From the NCBI GenBank assembly GCA_964345825.1, contig CAYFSI010000007.1, positions 1-35,302 of the forward strand: a DNA stretch of 35,302 bases, read 5' to 3'. The stretch comes from JAAYDH01 sp964345825. Lineage in GTDB: Bacteria; Bacillota_I; Bacilli_A; RFN20; CAG-826. Below, one piece after another: positions 32,176-35,302 of this stretch (positions are counted from its first letter, which is position 1; each line of letters starts with the position of its first letter). Made by a program: the position numbers and the translations under genes. The notes under the pieces were generated by a model, which made no database searches, was not told the DNA's origin, and saw nothing but the letters and a program-made list of their open reading frames with translations.

Positions 32176-32181
32176 ATTATA
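32176..32181 (-). promoter_or_regulatory. Perfect -10 box (TATAAT) upstream of guaD
   Basis: TATAAT on the minus strand at 32181-32176 would start transcription near 32169, giving a 40-base leader. The -35 position is weak, so this may need an activator or be fortuitous. Confidence 0.35.
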
Positions 32182-32224
32182 AACTTTCAAGTCACCATTG
32201 CGTATAAATTATTTAGCGAGCAAA

Positions 32225-32253
32225 TTGCAAATAGGAAAAAAATTAACTATATT
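32225..32253 (+). promoter_or_regulatory. Promoter of the DtxR-type regulator, predicting a leaderless mRNA
   Basis: TTGCAA (32225-32230), a 17-base spacer and TATATT (32248-32253) make a reasonable sigma-A promoter. The predicted start falls at about 32260, the A of the ATG, and there is no Shine-Dalgarno sequence next to it. Confidence 0.5.
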
Positions 32254-32259
32254 GTGTTC

Positions 32260-32622
32260 ATGGAATTATTTAAATCCGGTGAAGATTATTTAGAACGAAT
32301 CCTAATTTTGCGTAATAAACTCGGAAATGTGAGGAGCATTGATATCGTTAACGATATGCATTTCTCCAAACCATCGGTTTCAATTGCGATGAAAAAGCTC
32401 AAAGAAAGTGATTTTATTACTTTTTCACATGACGGGTTTATCATATTGACCAAAAAAGGCGAGGAAATCGCCTCAAAGATATACGAAAGACATGTTTTAT
32501 TAACTAAGTGGCTTGTCACTTTGGGTGTTGATGAGAAAATTGCTCGAGAAGATGCGTGCAAGATTGAACACGATTTGTCGATTGAAACTTTCGAAGCGAT
32601 TAAAAAATATTTAAATAAGTAA
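32260..32622 (+). CDS. DtxR/MntR-family metal-dependent repressor
   Basis: A 120-residue regulator with an N-terminal winged helix (about 5-68) and a dimerisation/metal domain, lacking the SH3-like third domain, like MntR. Compared with Bacillus MntR, Asp9, Glu12, His78, Glu103 and His104 match the metal ligands D8, E11, H77, E102 and H103. The residue equivalent to E99 is Cys100, as in iron-responsive DtxR (CxxEH). Metal specificity may therefore be Fe2+ or broad, not strictly Mn2+. An in-frame GTG at 32254 lies between the -10 box and the predicted start site, so I use the ATG. It is divergent from guaD, and mntP is a plausible target. Confidence 0.88.
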   Translation: MELFKSGEDYLERILILRNKLGNVRSIDIVNDMHFSKPSVSIAMKKLKESDFITFSHDGFIILTKKGEEIASKIYERHVLLTKWLVTLGVDEKIAREDACKIEHDLSIETFEAIKKYLNK

Positions 32623-32641
32623 GATAATTTATTATTGTTTT

Positions 32642-32678
32642 AAGGTGTCTATGATATAATCAAGACACTTTTTATTTT
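32642..32678 (+). terminator. Terminator-like hairpin with a -10 box in its loop
   Basis: AAGGTGTCT (32642-32650) and AGACACTTT (32663-32671) form a 9-pair stem with one G-U pair, and T-rich sequence follows, so it can terminate the regulator transcript. The 12-base loop contains the extended -10 TGATATAAT (32652-32660), which would start tldD transcription near 32667. The same palindrome could also be a repressor operator. Confidence 0.6.
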
Positions 32679-32692
32679 AGGAGGTCATTAAG

Positions 32693-34093
32693 ATGATCAG
32701 TAAAAAATTAGCCATTGATGTCTTAAACGAATCTCTGTCCACTGGTGCGGACTATGCAGAAATTTTCTTTGAAGATAGCACTTACTTTAGTACTTCCTTA
32801 GAAAATGGAAAGGTGGAAACATCTACCTCGGGTTCCACATGTGGAGTTGGACTTCGTTTATTGAAAGAAAATCAATGTGTTTACGGCTATACGAACGATT
32901 TATCGAAAAAGGGATTATTTGGCCTAGCCAATTCCTTGAACAAGTCTTTTCATTCTGAAAGATTAATTACTGTAACGAAATTAGATATGATTCGTTGCAA
33001 AAATCGCAACCCGGTTGCCAACAGTTATAACGACATTACCCGTGAAGAAAAAATCGCTTTGCTCAAAAAGGGCATTGCGGTAATTGAAAAAGATAAGGAC
33101 CCAAGGATTGTTCGATATCTTGCTCACTTTGTGAACAATCATCGCTTCGTTGCTGTTTTTAATTCCAAGCAAAAATGGTTTAAGAGAGATAGTGAATTCG
33201 GTCGCTTAGTTTTCAATGTCATTGCTGCTGATCAAAATGGTTTTGAAACCGCTTTTGAAGGACCAGGATGCCAACAAGATATTAGCTACTTCAAATCAGA
33301 AGTTGATGTTGTTGAATTAGCGAGAAAAACAGTCGACACGGCTTTAAAAATGTTAACCGCTCAAGAGTGCCCATCTGGTAAAATGCCAGTTGTTATTGGC
33401 AATGGTTGGGGCGGAGTTCTCTTTCATGAAGCTTGTGGCCATGCTCTTGAAGCAAGTGCTGTCGCTAAAGGTTTGTCTTGCTTCAGTGGCAAAGTAGGCG
33501 AGATGATTGCTTCTCCCCTTGTTACCGCTCTTGATGACAGCACCATCCCACAAGCATGGGGTTCTATTGACATTGATGATGAAGGTAATCTCGGTGAAAA
33601 GAGAGTGCTTATCAAGAATGGCAAATTAATGGATTATATGATTGATGATTTCAATGGAAGACGTATGGGTCGTTCTGGAAACGGCGCGTGCCGTCGTCAG
33701 AATTATCGTTATTGCCCGACATCACGAATGAGCAATACTTACATCGCTAACGGCAAATCGACTCCTGAAGAAATTATCGCTGCTACTAAGTTAGGAATTT
33801 ACACCGTTGGTTTCAACGGTGGTTCAGTCGATCCTTCTACTGGAGAGTTTAACTTTGGTTGCTCAGAAGCTTACATAATTAGAGATGGCAAGATTTGTGA
33901 ACCTGTGAAAGGTGCCACATTAATCGGTCATGGTGATGAAATCCTCAAGAAAATCGATATGGTCGGTAATGATTTGGCTTTAGGTCAAGGAATGTGTGGA
34001 GCCTCTTCTGGTTCAATAAGAACTAATGTTGGTCAACCCACCATTCGCATTAGCGAAGTGACCGTTGGCGGTCGCGGAGGAGAATTAAAATAA
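32693..34093 (+). CDS. tldD: TldD metalloprotease subunit
   Basis: A 466-residue subunit of the TldD/TldE heterodimeric protease. It carries the active-site motif HEACGH (His245, Glu246, His250), which binds the catalytic zinc. TldD/E degrades unfolded peptides and in other bacteria trims modified peptides such as microcin B17 and CcdA. AGGAGG lies 8 bases before the ATG. Its stop overlaps the tldE start (TAATG), so the two subunits are translated together. No RiPP precursor or modifying enzyme is visible here, so general peptide turnover is the simplest role. Confidence 0.95.
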   Translation: MISKKLAIDVLNESLSTGADYAEIFFEDSTYFSTSLENGKVETSTSGSTCGVGLRLLKENQCVYGYTNDLSKKGLFGLANSLNKSFHSERLITVTKLDMIRCKNRNPVANSYNDITREEKIALLKKGIAVIEKDKDPRIVRYLAHFVNNHRFVAVFNSKQKWFKRDSEFGRLVFNVIAADQNGFETAFEGPGCQQDISYFKSEVDVVELARKTVDTALKMLTAQECPSGKMPVVIGNGWGGVLFHEACGHALEASAVAKGLSCFSGKVGEMIASPLVTALDDSTIPQAWGSIDIDDEGNLGEKRVLIKNGKLMDYMIDDFNGRRMGRSGNGACRRQNYRYCPTSRMSNTYIANGKSTPEEIIAATKLGIYTVGFNGGSVDPSTGEFNFGCSEAYIIRDGKICEPVKGATLIGHGDEILKKIDMVGNDLALGQGMCGASSGSIRTNVGQPTIRISEVTVGGRGGELK

Positions 34094-35302
34094 TGAAATA
34101 CGATAAGTTTTTTGCTTTAGCTAAAGAAGCTGGCATTCAAGAAGCCGAGTTATACATCAGCCAACATTACGAGGTTTCCATTTCTTTATTCCATGGAGAA
34201 ATAGACAACAACTCAGTAAATAATGGTTATACCATTATTGCTAGAGGTTCTTACAAAGGCAAATTTGGTACCGCCACATGTGATGTGTGGAATGGCGAGA
34301 AGGCTGCTTTTTTAGTCAAAGAAATCGTGGCTAACGCAAAGGTCATTGAAAACGAAGACCCAGTTTTTATTTTCAAAGGCAGTGATAAATACACTAAGAT
34401 TAACAACTTCAACAAAGATTTAGCCCTTATTCCTCTTGATGAGAAGATTAAGAAGCTTCATAGCTTAGAAGATGCTCTTCGCGCTTATGACAAGAGAATC
34501 GTTGAAGTCCAAGCCGTCGAATATAGTGAAAATGCTAGTTCAATCACTCTCGTCAATACTCATGGATTAAAATTAGTCCACAAGTCAAACTACTATACCT
34601 ATGTCGGTGTCGTTGCAGCTAAAGAAGGCAATCAAGTAAAGAGCGCTTATGATTTACTTTTCGATAATGATTTTACTAAAGCTGATGTTCAAGTATTGGC
34701 CGAAGAGATTGGCAAGAAAGCTATCGATCAATTAGGTGGAGAGGCTTGTGAATCAAGCACATATAAGGCTGTCTTGTCATCCGATGTCGTCTCAAGTTTG
34801 ATGAGAGTTTATGCTGGTCATGCTTCCAGCGAAGAGGTCCAAAAGAAATCTTCTCTATTCATTGGAAAGATTAATGAAAAGGTCGCTTCAGGCAAAGTTA
34901 CTATTGAAGAAAAACCACTTCAAAGAACCCCGTTTGCTCGTTGGTTTGATGACGAAGGTGTGGCCACAAAAAACAAATTCATTATTAAAAACGGCGTTTT
35001 GCAGGGATATCTATATAATTTAACTACTGCTCACAAAGATGGTGTTGCTAGTACAGGTAATGGCTATCTTGGTGGCGGAAAGATTGATGTTGATTTCGGT
35101 TTCCTCGTTATGAAACCTGGCAAAAAGTCATTAGATGAACTCTTTGCCGAAATTGGAAATGGTGTTTACATTACCGAAGTTAGCGGTCTCCATTCTGGCA
35201 TGAATCCTCAGTCAGGAAATTTCTCCTTGCAATCAACCGGATTCTTGATTAAGGATGGCAAGAAGGATCGCGGTCTCGATTTGATTACTGTTTCCGGCAA
35301 CC
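34093..35302 (+). CDS. tldE: TldE/PmbA protease subunit, truncated by the window end
   Basis: The reading frame starts at ATG 34093 inside the tldD stop (TAATG) and stays open to the end of the window, 403 codons. It has the TldE architecture: an N-terminal half resembling TldD (YDKFFALAKEAG, EAELYISQHYEVSISLFHGEI) but no HExxxH motif, as expected for the inactive partner. The C-terminal signature covers QRTPFARWFDDEGV, GVLQGYLYNL and VSGLHSGMNPQSGNFSLQ. Family members are about 440-450 residues, so some 40 residues are missing beyond the edge. Confidence 0.93.
   Translation, partial: MKYDKFFALAKEAGIQEAELYISQHYEVSISLFHGEIDNNSVNNGYTIIARGSYKGKFGTATCDVWNGEKAAFLVKEIVANAKVIENEDPVFIFKGSDKYTKINNFNKDLALIPLDEKIKKLHSLEDALRAYDKRIVEVQAVEYSENASSITLVNTHGLKLVHKSNYYTYVGVVAAKEGNQVKSAYDLLFDNDFTKADVQVLAEEIGKKAIDQLGGEACESSTYKAVLSSDVVSSLMRVYAGHASSEEVQKKSSLFIGKINEKVASGKVTIEEKPLQRTPFARWFDDEGVATKNKFIIKNGVLQGYLYNLTTAHKDGVASTGNGYLGGGKIDVDFGFLVMKPGKKSLDELFAEIGNGVYITEVSGLHSGMNPQSGNFSLQSTGFLIKDGKKDRGLDLITVSGN

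Noticed and set aside
1..35302. CRISPR array, tRNA or rRNA genes, prophage
   Set aside because: No regularly spaced repeats, cloverleaf-like sequences, rRNA stretches or phage structural genes were seen on either strand.

Overview
The window comes from a low-GC Gram-positive bacterium (Bacillota, probably an uncultured gut Bacilli/Erysipelotrichia-type or Clostridia-type anaerobe). This is inferred from AT-rich DNA, AGGAGG-type ribosome sites, sigma-A-like promoters, many intrinsic terminators and the gene families present. TGA is used as a stop (for example at the end of ssnA), so the code is not the Mycoplasma code. I cannot name the species.

Layout. (1) 1-2498 is an accessory segment: a probable IS3-type element tip cut by the window edge, a long inverted repeat, and a RloC/PrrC-like anticodon-nuclease gene, all abutting the 3' end of rlmD. 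(2) 2499-7524 is mostly housekeeping: rlmD (rumA-type), metG, rpmE, a small membrane protein and an alpha/beta hydrolase. (3) 7615-23758 (minus strand) is the centrepiece, a tightly packed 14-gene operon for anaerobic purine/urate breakdown. In transcription order it holds mocA, ygfM-like FAD subunit, 2Fe-2S subunit, xdhD-like Mo subunit, hyuA-like hydrolase, ssnA, a PreA-like flavin/Fe-S oxidoreductase, a second Mo hydroxylase (Mo, 2Fe-2S, FAD), two fold-type II PLP enzymes, ygeY and ygeW. It starts at a predicted promoter and ends at a strong terminator. (4) Divergent from it are a membrane-anchored XRE regulator and arcC (carbamate kinase). (5) 25869-30731 (minus) is gdhA-DUF1015-serC-serA, an ammonia-assimilation and serine block. 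(6) 30967-35302 holds mntP, guaD, a DtxR/MntR-type regulator, tldD and a truncated tldE.

How it works together (inference from families): GuaD makes xanthine from guanine. The two molybdenum hydroxylases, serviced by MocA, oxidise purines. HyuA, SsnA and the PreA-like protein open or deaminate the ring. YgeY, YgeW and the PLP enzymes process the small nitrogenous products. YgeW would release carbamoyl phosphate, which ArcC converts to ATP, CO2 and ammonia. GdhA captures ammonia as glutamate, the amino donor for SerC.

The most unusual points are these. The operon lacks ygfK and a canonical ygeX, and instead carries a compact DHOD-fold/2[4Fe-4S] protein whose catalytic Cys loop is replaced, plus two different PLP enzymes. 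The xdhD-partner 2Fe-2S gene has an in-frame UAA that cuts off an otherwise intact 15-residue tail. Several genes have promoters so close to the start codon that their transcripts would be leaderless or nearly so.
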